The notes beneath the pieces are model-generated. The model was not told the DNA's origin, did no database searches, and saw nothing but the letters and a program-made list of their open reading frames with translations. Shown one piece after another: positions 25,438 through 34,689 of a stretch of DNA of 64,000 nucleotides. How positions within the stretch are numbered: position 1 is the first letter of the stretch; each line of letters opens with the position of its first letter. Source of the stretch: Bradyrhizobium zhengyangense (lineage in GTDB: Bacteria; Pseudomonadota; Alphaproteobacteria; Rhizobiales; Xanthobacteraceae); the NCBI RefSeq assembly GCF_022012435.1, contig NZ_JAKLUA010000014.1:62001-126000 (forward strand), read 5' to 3'. Both the position numbers and the translations under genes were made by a program.

Positions 25438-25782
25438 GCACTCACACTCCTTGTCGTGTGAAGCCATTCCCCGCAAATCAGCCTAGCAGAGTCACGAACC
25501 CAGCGTCTCACCATTTCTGTGCATATCGCGACGCAGAATGAGACAGCAACGCTTCCCGTGCACTGCGGCCGTCGCAGCGCAGCATCAAATGAAGATCATC
25601 AATTAGTGATCGGCGATCGGGACGATAGTAGTCGATCTTAACTATTGTGGCGCAACAGACTGCGGCAATTCGTGAAGAGAAGTTCTAAACAGCTCACCGA
25701 ATTCCCGACTCATTGTCGTCGCATGGTCTTCATGCAGCGCCGCTAACAGAGGCGCGCGAACGTGACTATCGCTTGAGGCAAC
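25438..25782. other. Intergenic region, nothing recognised
   Basis: About 345 bases between divergent small genes, less GC-rich than the surroundings, so it probably holds both promoters. I see no convincing gene, RNA or repeat. Confidence 0.4.
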
Positions 25783-26004
25783 ATGAGCAACGACGTCGAC
25801 TTTGATCTTTCATCGGACCAGTGGGAAGCGCTGAAAGCGCTTCGCAACCCGGTGCCGAGCGGTCGCCTCGCGAAGGCTTATCTCCTCGAAGGCCTCGCCA
25901 GGCTTGGCCTCGTCGATGTCAATGACGGAGTGCCCGCAATGACACCAGCTGGACGCAAGGTGCTGGTGCGCGGATCATGCCGATTGCTGGATCTGGCGGC
26001 GTAG
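25783..26004 (+). CDS. Small hypothetical winged-helix-like protein
   Basis: A 73-residue protein. The order of helices followed by LGLVDVNDGVPAMTPAGRKVLVRG resembles the C-terminal half of a winged helix such as those in small MarR- or ArsR-like proteins, but it is too short for a full regulator. GAGGC precedes the ATG. It is convergent with the NCS2 permease, eight bases away. Confidence 0.5.
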   Translation: MSNDVDFDLSSDQWEALKALRNPVPSGRLAKAYLLEGLARLGLVDVNDGVPAMTPAGRKVLVRGSCRLLDLAA

Positions 26005-26012
26005 CACGCGCA

Positions 26013-27404
26013 TCAAAAAATCTGGGCTGTCACGATTGCGTAAGCAATGAACACAACGCCAAGTCCCCACACCATCGCAGGAATCCGCGATCGCCGGCCG
26101 ATCGTCACTTCCAGCGCGATGTAGCTCAGAGTCCCCAGAGCCATACCGTTTATGAGGTTGTTAGTCAGCACGGTGACCAACAGCGTCAGAACGATCGGAA
26201 TCGCATTGCCGAGATCGGTCATGTCGATCCGGGCGAGGCCCTGCATCATCAGCACACCAACGAGCACCAGCGCAGGCGCGGTTGCTTGCGATGGGATAAT
26301 GACAAAGATCGGCCAGAAGAACAGCGCGAGGAAGAAGAACCCCGCGACGGTCAGCGACGTCAGACCGGTCCGGCCGCCGGCCTGCACCCCGGTGATCGAT
26401 TCGATATAGGCCGTCACCACCGACGTGCCGAACAGTGGGCCGACGATGGACGCCGTCGCATCGGTCGCAAAGGCCGCGGTGGCATTCGGGATCGATCCGT
26501 CCGGCTTGCGCAAATTGGCGGCGCCCGTCACACCAATCAGCGTGCCCAGCGTCGAAAAGAACTCGGCGCACAGGAAATAGAACAGCAGCGGCAGTGCCAC
26601 GACGAAATGGCTGAAGAGATAGCCGACGTCGAGCGCCATGAAAGTGCTGGTCGGCCAGCGTGGCCACGACATGATCGCCGATGGCATCGAGGTCACCATC
26701 TTGCCGTTGGCACCGGGAACGAAGAAGCCGATCACGGTCAACAGCACGATCGACAGGATCAACGCCGCCGGGACCCGCCTCACCACCAGCACCGGCGTGA
26801 GCAGGAGGCCGAACAGCGTCAGCAGCACTGGCGGACTGCGGAGCGATCCCATGGCGATATAGGTTGACGGATTCTGGACGACGAATCCGGCCCCTCGCAG
26901 TGCAATAAAGACGATGAGGGTGCCGACAGCCGCCTGGATGCCGATCTTCAGCGCTTCCGGCACGTCCTTCGCGACCTTCTCGCGCAGCTTCGACAGGCTG
27001 AGGATCAGGAACAGCACGCCGGTGAAGGCGACCATGGCGAGCGCGCCCTGCCAGGGCATGCCCATCTGCTTGACGATGACATAGGTGAAGATGACATTCG
27101 AACCCATTGCGGGTGCAACGGCGAGCGGCAGGTTTGCCCACAACCCCATCATCACCGAGCCGAAGATCGCGGCCAACGCCGTGGCACTGACGAGATCGGC
27201 ACGATCCATTCCGGCGTTGGACATGATCGCGGGATTCACGGCAATAATATAAGCCATCGCTGCGAACGTAGTCGCTCCGGCCATCATCTCGCGGCCGACA
27301 CTCGTGCCACGCTCGGTGAGGCGAAAGGCCCGATCGAGCAGCCCGGTCGCTGCGCGCGGTTCCGGCTCTGCGGAAGCGGCTTGTGGCTTCGTCATCTCGT
27401 TCAT
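26013..27404 (-). CDS. NCS2-family purine permease (AzgA/guanine-hypoxanthine type)
   Basis: A 463-residue inner-membrane transporter with 12-14 hydrophobic segments. AMAYIIAVNPAIMSNAGM, AVAPAMGSNVIFTY and the FFSTLGTLIGVTGAANL segment are characteristic of the AzgA/PbuG branch of NCS2, which imports adenine, guanine or hypoxanthine with protons. The ATG at 27404 has a GGGGGAGG ribosome-binding site. It starts 14 bases after the adenine deaminase stop codon, in the same operon, which supports adenine or hypoxanthine as substrate. Confidence 0.9.
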   Translation of the reverse strand: MNEMTKPQAASAEPEPRAATGLLDRAFRLTERGTSVGREMMAGATTFAAMAYIIAVNPAIMSNAGMDRADLVSATALAAIFGSVMMGLWANLPLAVAPAMGSNVIFTYVIVKQMGMPWQGALAMVAFTGVLFLILSLSKLREKVAKDVPEALKIGIQAAVGTLIVFIALRGAGFVVQNPSTYIAMGSLRSPPVLLTLFGLLLTPVLVVRRVPAALILSIVLLTVIGFFVPGANGKMVTSMPSAIMSWPRWPTSTFMALDVGYLFSHFVVALPLLFYFLCAEFFSTLGTLIGVTGAANLRKPDGSIPNATAAFATDATASIVGPLFGTSVVTAYIESITGVQAGGRTGLTSLTVAGFFFLALFFWPIFVIIPSQATAPALVLVGVLMMQGLARIDMTDLGNAIPIVLTLLVTVLTNNLINGMALGTLSYIALEVTIGRRSRIPAMVWGLGVVFIAYAIVTAQIF

Positions 27405-27417
27405 CGCAGTCCTCCCC

Positions 27418-29283
27418 CTACCAGACCACCGGGTGCGCTTCGCCCGTCTGCACGTTGATAAAACCGAGCGGCGCCTGCTCGCACGGCGCCACCAGCACCC
27501 AGCTCCACGGCGCGCAGGTGAGCGTGGCAAACATGAGTCTCTCAGGAAATCCCGGATACCAGCGCGGCCGAAACGTCGGTTCGTACATCCAGTCGACCTT
27601 ACGGCCTTCCGCGTAGAGCGCCTGCATCTCGGCATCAAGCGCTTGCGCCGAACGACAGCTCATCAGGCCGCCGACCTCGAAGCGCACGGTGGCGACGAGC
27701 TCGCCCGCGCGCACCAGCGCCCATCCACCCTGAAGCTCGATCAGCGCGTTCACCGCCTTTGCCATCGCGGCGTCGGACGAACCGACCACCCAGATATTGT
27801 GCTTGTCGTGCGCCACCGAACAGGCGAGCGCCGTTTCCGGCGTGCGCGGTCCACAACCGCGCCAGAACATCTTTGCGACCCGTCCATCGCCGGAGAAGCG
27901 GTCGACGATGGCGAATTTGGTGATGGCTTCGCTCTCGTCGCGCTGCACGGCACCGTCACGCACGGGCAGATCAAGCGTGTAGAACTCAGGATGCCAATGG
28001 AAGGGGCGGATCACCGCCGCTTTCATCGTGGCCCGGCCGGGCTCAGCTCGCAGCTCGAAATCTTCAGGCTTGATCGTGCGCTTGATGTTGACCGTCTTGG
28101 TCGCCCACTCGGGCCATTCGATCCTGGGCACTTCTCCGAGGTAGCGTTTGCCTTCGGAGACCTGCGCGCCATCGGCCCACACCTCGACGATTTCGAGTTT
28201 GGCAACATCCGACAGCAGCACGACGTCGCCGAAGCGTCCCGGCGCGAGACTGCCGACGAACGGCGTGAGACGCATGTGCCGCGCCGGATTGATGGTCAGA
28301 CACTGGATTGCGATCTCAGGCGAAAGGCCGGCCTCAATCGCAACCCGCGCATTGTGATCGCTGGCGCCGAGCTCCAGCGTATGGCTGGCGCTGCGGTCAT
28401 CCGTGGTGAACGCAATCTGCGACCAATCCTGCAGACCCTTCGCAATCAGCCATTTCACGATCTCGTCCATGGCGTAAACGCGGAGCTCGACAAACAAGCC
28501 GCGCGTAAGCTTGTCCCAGGTCTCTTCCGGCGTCTGCACTTCATGGTCGGATGCAAGCCCGGCCGCGGCAAAGGCGTTGATGGAGGGCAGATCCCGCAGG
28601 CCGGACGCGTGGCCTTCGACGACACCACGCGCCGCGAACGTCGCCTCGATCATGCCCCACAGCCGCTTGTAGGACGGGTTGTCCGGGTTCCAAACCGCCG
28701 GCCAGTCCATGACCTCATCGAGGCCGGTGACCATCAGGCTTTCGGCCATGAAGCGCGCCTGCTCGTCGCGGCCATACCAGCCGCCACCCCATTCATACGC
28801 GGTCGGCGGCACCGCTGAGCCCGGCTGCGGAAAGATTTTCAGCGGCGAGCCGCGGCGGCGTGCCTCGAACCAGAATTCGAGATTGCGCGCACCATTGACG
28901 TTGGAGAATTCGTGGCTGGCCTCGCACGTCCAGGTATTGCCGTGCGGCAGCACCAGCGCCGCTTCCCATTCCGGCGTCAGGTGCGAGCTTTCGATATGCT
29001 TGTGCACCTCGCCAAAGCCAGGCACGGCCGCAAACTCAGGCCGGTGCACGCGTTCGCGGACCTCGCCGGGATAGCTTCCGGCCGGCCCCACCCAGGCGAT
29101 ACGCCGGCCTTTGAAGACGATCTCCTGGTCCTCGCTCCAGGTGCGGCTGTGCACGTCCAGTAACTTGCCGACCCGCAAGGCGCGATCGGCAGGACGGCGA
29201 CCGAGCGCCGTCAGCACCAGGTCCTGGCGAATGCGAACCTCGTCGGGCGCATTGATCAAGAGGTCGTCGGGTATCGCGTTCAT
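27418..29283 (-). CDS. ade: Adenine deaminase
   Basis: A 621-residue amidohydrolase of the adenine deaminase family, which converts adenine to hypoxanthine and ammonia. The metal-binding HxH is in VPGFGEVHKHIESSHLTPEW (about 95-110), other metal-site blocks include LPHGNTWTCEASHEF and GVVEGHASGL, and the C-terminal Ade-specific domain contains HDKHNIWVVGSSD. At 621 residues it is somewhat longer than E. coli Ade. It sits between the TetR gene upstream and the NCS2 permease downstream, all on one strand with gaps of only 13-14 bases: a compact regulator-enzyme-transporter operon for purine salvage or nitrogen release. Confidence 0.88.
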   Translation of the reverse strand: MNAIPDDLLINAPDEVRIRQDLVLTALGRRPADRALRVGKLLDVHSRTWSEDQEIVFKGRRIAWVGPAGSYPGEVRERVHRPEFAAVPGFGEVHKHIESSHLTPEWEAALVLPHGNTWTCEASHEFSNVNGARNLEFWFEARRRGSPLKIFPQPGSAVPPTAYEWGGGWYGRDEQARFMAESLMVTGLDEVMDWPAVWNPDNPSYKRLWGMIEATFAARGVVEGHASGLRDLPSINAFAAAGLASDHEVQTPEETWDKLTRGLFVELRVYAMDEIVKWLIAKGLQDWSQIAFTTDDRSASHTLELGASDHNARVAIEAGLSPEIAIQCLTINPARHMRLTPFVGSLAPGRFGDVVLLSDVAKLEIVEVWADGAQVSEGKRYLGEVPRIEWPEWATKTVNIKRTIKPEDFELRAEPGRATMKAAVIRPFHWHPEFYTLDLPVRDGAVQRDESEAITKFAIVDRFSGDGRVAKMFWRGCGPRTPETALACSVAHDKHNIWVVGSSDAAMAKAVNALIELQGGWALVRAGELVATVRFEVGGLMSCRSAQALDAEMQALYAEGRKVDWMYEPTFRPRWYPGFPERLMFATLTCAPWSWVLVAPCEQAPLGFINVQTGEAHPVVW

Positions 29284-29296
29284 GGCCTGCCTCACT

Positions 29297-29959
29297 TTAT
29301 TCCGGTACTTTCGAAGCCGCGGCCCGCTTCCGCTGCGGTTTCTCCATCTTGCCGGCGCGCGTAGCGGCGGCATCGCGCTGCCGAACATCCTTCAGGAGCG
29401 TCGTGAGCGCCCATTCGATCGCGTCAGCGATCTCGCCGCTTGTCATGCCAAAATCCTCGCGCATCGCGTTCCAGGCCAGCACGTTGTTGAGGTAGGACGC
29501 GAGCGCCTCTGCCTGGCGGACCTCCTTTGCTGGAAGGTGCCGCACCAGCGGCGCCATTGCCTTGCGATGCTGATCGATCAGGTGCCGCCTGAAGCCGGCG
29601 CGCACACGGCGGCCCGCCCTGGTCATCGCGATGGCGCGCGCCAGATGCGGATGACGGTCGAACCGCTTACACAGCTTGCGGAAAATCTCGGGCAGTTCGT
29701 CGGGCGAGGTGAAGGGGATGTAGCTGAAGACGTTGTCCTCGATCCATTCGCCGGCCGCCGCAAACAGCTCCGCGCGAGTCCTGAAGTGCCGATAGATGGT
29801 TCGTTCAGCCACCTTCGCACGCTTGGCCACCGCGGCCATCGAGATGTCGTCGGCCTCCTCATCCTCCAGGGTCTCGACAAACGCCGCAACGATGCGCTGC
29901 CGCGTCATCTCGGCATATTCGTCGCGAAGGCTTGCGCCATGTCTTTCTGCTGTACTCAT
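29297..29959 (-). CDS. TetR family regulator of the adenine deaminase operon
   Basis: A 220-residue repressor. The N-terminal HTH (about residues 15-60: TRQRIVAAFVETLEDEEADD, then MAAVAKRAKVAERTIYRHFRTRAELF) is typical of TetR, followed by an all-helical ligand domain and a basic tail (KMEKPQRKRAAASK). It is the first gene of the operon with ade and the purine permease, and is divergent from formamidase. A perfect TGTCA-N6-TGACA palindrome overlaps its start codon, so it probably represses itself and the operon; a purine or related ligand is a reasonable guess. Confidence 0.88.
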   Translation of the reverse strand: MSTAERHGASLRDEYAEMTRQRIVAAFVETLEDEEADDISMAAVAKRAKVAERTIYRHFRTRAELFAAAGEWIEDNVFSYIPFTSPDELPEIFRKLCKRFDRHPHLARAIAMTRAGRRVRAGFRRHLIDQHRKAMAPLVRHLPAKEVRQAEALASYLNNVLAWNAMREDFGMTSGEIADAIEWALTTLLKDVRQRDAAATRAGKMEKPQRKRAAASKVPE

Positions 29960-29974
29960 GTCATAATTCTGACA
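29959..29974. promoter_or_regulatory. Candidate TetR operator
   Basis: TGTCATAATTCTGACA has perfect five-base arms around a six-base AT-rich centre. It overlaps the TetR start codon and faces the divergent formamidase gene, the usual place for an autoregulatory TetR operator. Confidence 0.5.
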
Positions 29975-30183
29975 CCAGCCGAATTGGACGGTCAAGCCGG
30001 GACTTGAGGCACGCCACGCTGCAACAATGGGCGCCAAGGCGTTCCGGGCTCGGCGGCCCCGCGAGCACGACCATCGCCCGCCGCCTGAAAAATGGACTTT
30101 TGCCCGCCACCAAAATCGGATTTGCTCTGCCGAGAAACGATCGCGCGCAACGACGCCGCGCCAGATACGCAAGGGAGCTGGTC

Positions 30184-31197
30184 ATGAACGGGCTTGGCGG
30201 ACTGAACAAATCTCCCAACGGCGTGGTCATCGGGCTCGTGCAATTGCAGCTGCCGAACGTCGTGACCCGTGCCGATCTCGCCAGGCAGACCGAGCGTATC
30301 GTCTGGATGGTCGGCAAGGCCCGCCGCAACCTCTCCACCATGGACCTGGTGGTGTTCCCCGAATACTCGCTGCATGGCCTCTCGATGGACACCAATCCCG
30401 AGATCATGTGCCGCCTCGACGGGCCGGAGGTCGCGGCTTTCAAGCAGGCCTGCGTCGACAACAGGATCTGGGGCTGCTTCTCCATCATGGAGTTCAATCC
30501 GCACGGCAATCCCTACAATTCCGGCCTGATCATCGACGACCACGGCGAGATCAAGCTGTATTACCGCAAGCTTCATCCCTGGATTCCAGTCGAACCGTGG
30601 GAGCCCGGCGACATCGGCATTCCCGTGATCGAAGGCCCGAACGGCGCGAAGATCGCGCTGATCATCTGCCATGACGGCATGTTTCCGGAGATGGCGCGGG
30701 AGTGCGCCTACAAGGGCGCCGAGATCATGATCCGCACCGCCGGCTATACCGCGCCGATCCGCGACGCCTGGCGCTTCACCAATCAGGCCAATTCGTTCCA
30801 GAACCTGATGGTCACCGCAAACGTCTGCATGTGCGGCTCGGACGGCTCTTTCGATTCCATGGGCGAAGGCATGATCGTCAATTTCGACGGCAGCGTGTTG
30901 GCGCACGGCACCACAGGTCGCGCCGACGAGATCATCACGGCCGAGGTGCGGCCGGACCTCGTGCGCGAAGCCCGTATCAATTGGGGCGTCGAGAACAACA
31001 TCTATCAGCTTTGGCACCGCGGCTACGTCGCGGTGAAGGGCGGGGCGATGGATTGTCCTTACACGTTCATGCAGGACATGGTTGCAGGCACCTATCGGCT
31101 GCCCTGGGAAGACCAGGTCAACGTCACCGACGGCACCTCGTGCGGCTTCCCGGCGCCGGTACGGATGTTCGGGAAGACGGCAAAAGCCGCGGAATAG
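30184..31197 (+). CDS. amiF: Formamidase
   Basis: A 337-residue cytoplasmic nitrilase-superfamily amidase that hydrolyses formamide to formate and ammonia. The catalytic triad is visible: Glu60 (VVFPEYSLHG), Lys129 (YYRKLHPW) and Cys162 (IICHDGMFPEM). Length and the MNGLGGLNKSPNGVVIGLVQ N-terminus match AmiF rather than the longer aliphatic amidase AmiE. The ATG at 30184 has AAGGGAG upstream. It is divergent from the TetR-ade operon; its position suggests a nitrogen-scavenging role in the same neighbourhood. Confidence 0.9.
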   Translation: MNGLGGLNKSPNGVVIGLVQLQLPNVVTRADLARQTERIVWMVGKARRNLSTMDLVVFPEYSLHGLSMDTNPEIMCRLDGPEVAAFKQACVDNRIWGCFSIMEFNPHGNPYNSGLIIDDHGEIKLYYRKLHPWIPVEPWEPGDIGIPVIEGPNGAKIALIICHDGMFPEMARECAYKGAEIMIRTAGYTAPIRDAWRFTNQANSFQNLMVTANVCMCGSDGSFDSMGEGMIVNFDGSVLAHGTTGRADEIITAEVRPDLVREARINWGVENNIYQLWHRGYVAVKGGAMDCPYTFMQDMVAGTYRLPWEDQVNVTDGTSCGFPAPVRMFGKTAKAAE

Positions 31198-31198
31198 A

Positions 31199-31218
31199 CG
31201 GTTTCCCGGCCGAAACCG
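31199..31218. promoter_or_regulatory. Inverted repeat between formamidase and dctA
   Basis: Arms CGGTTTC (31199-31205) and GAAACCG (31212-31218) flank CCGGCC. The repeat follows the formamidase stop codon directly and ends nine bases before the sigma-54 promoter of dctA. It could be a short terminator stem or a protein-binding site. Confidence 0.35.
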
Positions 31219-31226
31219 CGACATTC

Positions 31227-31242
31227 TGGCACGGTTGTTGCT
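31227..31242 (+). promoter_or_regulatory. Sigma-54 promoter of dctA
   Basis: TGGCACGGTTGTTGCT matches the sigma-54 consensus TGGCACG-N4-TTGCW at every specified position. It lies about 42 bases upstream of the dctA start codon. DctD-activated sigma-54 control of dctA is well established in rhizobia. Confidence 0.8.
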
Positions 31243-31283
31243 CCTTTTGGCGTCCAAGTCGCGTCAAACTGGGGGAATCCACC

Positions 31284-32603
31284 ATGTCGACCATCACCGC
31301 GGCACCCACCGCCGAGCCCAAGCCACTCTACACCTCCCTGTTCGTCCAGGTCCTGGCCGCACTGGTTCTGGGCATCGTCCTCGGCGTGGCCGCCCCGGAC
31401 TTTGCGATCGGTCTGAAGATCCTCAGCGACGCCTTCCTGAAGCTGATCTCGATGATCGTGGCGCCGATCGTGTTCTGCGTCGTGGTACACGGCATTGCCG
31501 GTGCCGGCGATCTCAAGAAGGTTGGTCGGGTCGGTGTCAAGGCGCTGCTGTATTTCGAAGCGATGACGACGGTGGCGCTCGTGGTCGGGCTCATTTTGGC
31601 CTACGTCTTCGGTCCCGGCCATGGCATGAACATCGATCCCTCGACGCTCGATGCCAAGGCGCTCAGTAGCTATGCCGACAATGCGCACAAGCTACAGGGC
31701 GCAGGCGTCGGCGCCTTCCTGATGAACGTGATTCCGACCACCTCGTTCGACGCGCTGTCGCGCAATGACGTGCTCCAGGTGCTGTTCTTCGCCGTGCTGT
31801 TCGGCGTCGGTCTCGCGCTGGTCGGCGCCGAGAAGGGCGCGCTCGTCACCTCGGTAATCGACGCGGCCTCCACGGTGCTGTTCCGCGTCATGGGGCTAAT
31901 CGTTCGCGTTGCACCGCTCGGTGTGCTTGGCGCGGTCGCCTATACGGTCGGAAAATATGGCGTCGGCTCGCTGAAGCAGCTGGTCTCGCTGGTGATGCTG
32001 TTCTACATCTCGGTCGGCATCTTCGTCCTTGGCGTGCTCGGCAGCGTGATGGCGCTCGCCGGCATCAACATCCTGAAATTCCTGTCCTACCTGCGCGAGG
32101 AACTGATGATCGTGCTAGCAACCGCGTCGTCCGACGCGGTGCTGCCGCAGATCATGAAGAAGCTCGAGCGCATGGGCGTAAAGGATTCCGTAGTCGGCCT
32201 CGTCATCCCGACCGGCTACTCCTTCAACCTCGACGCCTTCTCGATCTATCTCACACTCGCCGTCGTCTTCATCGCGCAGGCCACCAACACGCCGCTGTCC
32301 TTCGGCGATCTCCTGCTGGTGCTGGGCGTCTCCCTGATCACATCGAAGGGCGCGCACGGCGTCCCGGGCTCGGCGATCGTGATCCTGGCCGCGACGCTGA
32401 ACGCGGTGCCGAGCATTCCGGCGATCGGCCTCGTGCTCGTGCTGTCGGTCGACTGGTTCATCGGCATGGCCCGCGCAGTCGGCAACCTCATCGGCAATTG
32501 CGTCGCGACCGTGGTCGTCGCCGCCTGGGAAGGCGATCTCGACCGTGCCAAGGCGGCCAAGGTGCTCGAAGGCGGCGAGCTGGTGGACGTGACGGCGGGC
32601 TGA
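31284..32603 (+). CDS. dctA: C4-dicarboxylate:cation symporter
   Basis: A 439-residue inner-membrane carrier of the DAACS family importing succinate, fumarate and malate. It has eight hydrophobic helices plus the re-entrant loops; the signature segments are LISMIVAPIVFCVVVHGIA, IPTTSFDALS, TASSDAVLPQ (serine-rich hairpin) and IPTGYSFNLDAFSIYLT, with TSKGAHGVPGSAIVIL near the end. The consensus sigma-54 promoter just upstream fits dctA strongly. It is needed for dicarboxylate uptake in symbiosis in related species; this copy may be one of several. No dctB/dctD pair is adjacent. Confidence 0.92.
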   Translation: MSTITAAPTAEPKPLYTSLFVQVLAALVLGIVLGVAAPDFAIGLKILSDAFLKLISMIVAPIVFCVVVHGIAGAGDLKKVGRVGVKALLYFEAMTTVALVVGLILAYVFGPGHGMNIDPSTLDAKALSSYADNAHKLQGAGVGAFLMNVIPTTSFDALSRNDVLQVLFFAVLFGVGLALVGAEKGALVTSVIDAASTVLFRVMGLIVRVAPLGVLGAVAYTVGKYGVGSLKQLVSLVMLFYISVGIFVLGVLGSVMALAGINILKFLSYLREELMIVLATASSDAVLPQIMKKLERMGVKDSVVGLVIPTGYSFNLDAFSIYLTLAVVFIAQATNTPLSFGDLLLVLGVSLITSKGAHGVPGSAIVILAATLNAVPSIPAIGLVLVLSVDWFIGMARAVGNLIGNCVATVVVAAWEGDLDRAKAAKVLEGGELVDVTAG

Positions 32604-32615
32604 GGCCGGCTCGTG

Positions 32616-33047
32616 CTAGCGCAGGTGCCCGCTGTCGTAATGCCTACGCTCGGCCGCCGTCAGCGGCGGCCGGGCGGCGCTTGCGGGCGTCACCGCAGCG
32701 ACGACGGTCGCGCTTGACCTCTGCGATGTCAGCACCAGGACGTCGACACCGTCTGCAGTGACTTGCATCGCATAATCATGGCCGCTGAGGAGCCGGGCGA
32801 CCACACGACGCAGCGGTCCATCGAAGACGCCCGTCATCTGGGCCTCGAGCGCGTCGACCGTGCGATAACGCAGATTGAACCGCTCTTGCAGCGCGGCCAA
32901 CACGTCATGGAGCGAGGTGTCATGCACCTCGAGATGAACCGCGTCCGGTCGCCCCTCGACCTTCACCTCGGCCGACGCAGTTCGGCCAAAGGCCAGAACG
33001 ATGGAACACACGATCACGGGGACCAAAAGTAACTGAGACGTCGTCAT
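32616..33047 (-). CDS. Exported STN-domain protein
   Basis: A 143-residue exported protein. The signal peptide ends around residue 26 (GRTASAEV). Residues about 30-105 resemble the STN (secretin/TonB short N-terminal) domain: LEVHDTSLHDVLAALQERFNLRYRTVDALEAQMTG, then LRRVVARLLSGHDYAMQV. Normally STN is the N-terminal part of secretins or TonB-dependent receptors; here it stands alone with a Pro/Ala tail. Its start codon overlaps the stop codon of the TPR/sulfotransferase gene (ATGA), so translation is coupled. Confidence 0.7.
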   Translation of the reverse strand: MTTSQLLLVPVIVCSIVLAFGRTASAEVKVEGRPDAVHLEVHDTSLHDVLAALQERFNLRYRTVDALEAQMTGVFDGPLRRVVARLLSGHDYAMQVTADGVDVLVLTSQRSSATVVAAVTPASAARPPLTAAERRHYDSGHLR

Positions 33048-34669
33048 ATCAGCTCCGCCTCCGGAATCTCGCGCGCCAGGCGCTCACTGAGCGGCCCCAA
33101 TCGTTCGGCATGGTGCCGCCATTTCCCGACCGAGGATGCGTAGATCGGACGGCGCACCTGAACGGCACTGGCGGTCGCCGATGGCGCCGGGCTTTCGTGA
33201 AAACGCATCACCCCATCTTCCCAGGAAAGCCCCAGAAACCGGATGATGTCCCGGCTCGCCGCAGCCTGGTCCCGAACGACGTCCTCGTAGTTGATCTCCA
33301 TGAGCACATCAGGCGGCAGCACGTCGCGCCAGTGCCGCGTCAGACGGCGATAGGCGAGATAGTAGTCCGCAAGCTGGGTTTGATCATAGGAGAACGCGAA
33401 CTTGTTGCGGAAGTGCGCCTTGTAGATCGCCCAGCACGCATCCATCGGATGCCGCTGCACGAGGATGATCTTTGCCGAGGGGAGCGCCGCGTGAATGAGG
33501 CCACAATAAAGGTAGTTCTCCAGCGTCTTGTCGACGAAGCGAACGTTGTTCGGCACGCGGAGCGCCGTGGCCTGATCCAGGTAGCGCCTGCCGATACCTT
33601 CGAGGTCGCTTCCCCTTGGACGTTCCGCCATGGTGCGGCGCATCTCCGCAGCAAACGCGCTGGTCTCGCCTACGGAATGCATCGCGGAATGGCTGGCGAT
33701 AATCCGTTCCACCAGCGTGGTACCGGTACGTGGCAGGCCGCTGACGAAGACAGGCGCCGCATCGGCGTAGCCGCGCGGCGCAGCATCAATCCAGCGTCGC
33801 GTGTGCGCCCGGATGATCGCATCGACCTCACCAATTTCAGCGGCGGGATCGCGCGGGAGCGACCGCCGCTGCAAGTTATTGCCTGCCTCGACGTGTGCGA
33901 AAGCGCGGTCCCAGCGCTCCAGATCCTCGCACTCCTTGCCAAGCGCAAAGCGCAGCATGATTTCGCTCGGCGCCGACAAACGCCCTGCGGCAATCACGGC
34001 CTCCATCTCGTCGACATGGTTGCGGTCGCGGCTCTGGATTCGCAGGTCCGAACGAAGGTAGTGAGCCAATCCGTAGCGGCGATCGCACGCAATCGCCGCA
34101 TTGCAATGCGCTTCGGCGTCTCCGAGTGCGCCGATCATCCGCTCGGCGGCGGCCAGGTTGAACAGATATTGCGGTACGCCGGGCTTCCGGGCGACAGCGC
34201 GGCGGAAAAGCTCCCTCGCCTGCTGTTGAAGCCCCAGCAAGCCAAACATGGCACCAACTGAATCAAGCGCGTCCGCGTCCTCGCCAGCATGCATGGCCGC
34301 AACGTCCGTCACTGCACTGGCCTGACGCGCCTCTCCCTTCATGAAGAGGCATTTCGCACGCAACACCAGCGTGATCGGATTGGTCGGAGCGAGAGCGACG
34401 GCGCGTTCCGCGCTGACCGTTGCGGCATCGAGACGATCACGCATCAGCGCAGTCTCGGTCAGGAGCGCCCAGGCGCGCCAATCCAACGAATTGCCCGCGA
34501 GCACCTTTGCACAGATCGTTTCGGTGGAGCTCAGATCGCCGCTTGCAAAGGCACGGCGCGCCGCCTCTATCGAAGCCGCGCTGGCGGCATGCTGTCCTGT
34601 GGCGTCCACGCGTATTGCTCCATGCGATTCAGATGAGATCGACCGGCGGCTGGGCAGCCGCCGGGTCAT
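33044..34669 (-). CDS. TPR-repeat sulfotransferase-domain protein
   Basis: A 541-residue protein. The N-terminal half (about 40-290) is made of helical TPR-like repeats (ALAPTNPITLVLRAKCLFMKG; ARELFRRAVARKPGVPQYLF). The C-terminal part (about 300-520) is a sulfotransferase fold with the PAPS-binding loop FVSGLPRTGTTLVERIIASH and a later RHPMDACWAIYKAHF segment. This architecture is common in alphaproteobacteria and transfers sulfate or acts on peptides; the acceptor is unknown. The ATG at 34669 is preferred; upstream frame is low-quality. It sits between the phosphoesterase (20 bases upstream) and the STN gene (4-base overlap). Confidence 0.8.
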   Translation of the reverse strand: MTRRLPSRRSISSESHGAIRVDATGQHAASAASIEAARRAFASGDLSSTETICAKVLAGNSLDWRAWALLTETALMRDRLDAATVSAERAVALAPTNPITLVLRAKCLFMKGEARQASAVTDVAAMHAGEDADALDSVGAMFGLLGLQQQARELFRRAVARKPGVPQYLFNLAAAERMIGALGDAEAHCNAAIACDRRYGLAHYLRSDLRIQSRDRNHVDEMEAVIAAGRLSAPSEIMLRFALGKECEDLERWDRAFAHVEAGNNLQRRSLPRDPAAEIGEVDAIIRAHTRRWIDAAPRGYADAAPVFVSGLPRTGTTLVERIIASHSAMHSVGETSAFAAEMRRTMAERPRGSDLEGIGRRYLDQATALRVPNNVRFVDKTLENYLYCGLIHAALPSAKIILVQRHPMDACWAIYKAHFRNKFAFSYDQTQLADYYLAYRRLTRHWRDVLPPDVLMEINYEDVVRDQAAASRDIIRFLGLSWEDGVMRFHESPAPSATASAVQVRRPIYASSVGKWRHHAERLGPLSERLAREIPEAELI

Positions 34670-34689
34670 GCTGATGAAGGCTGCTCCGA

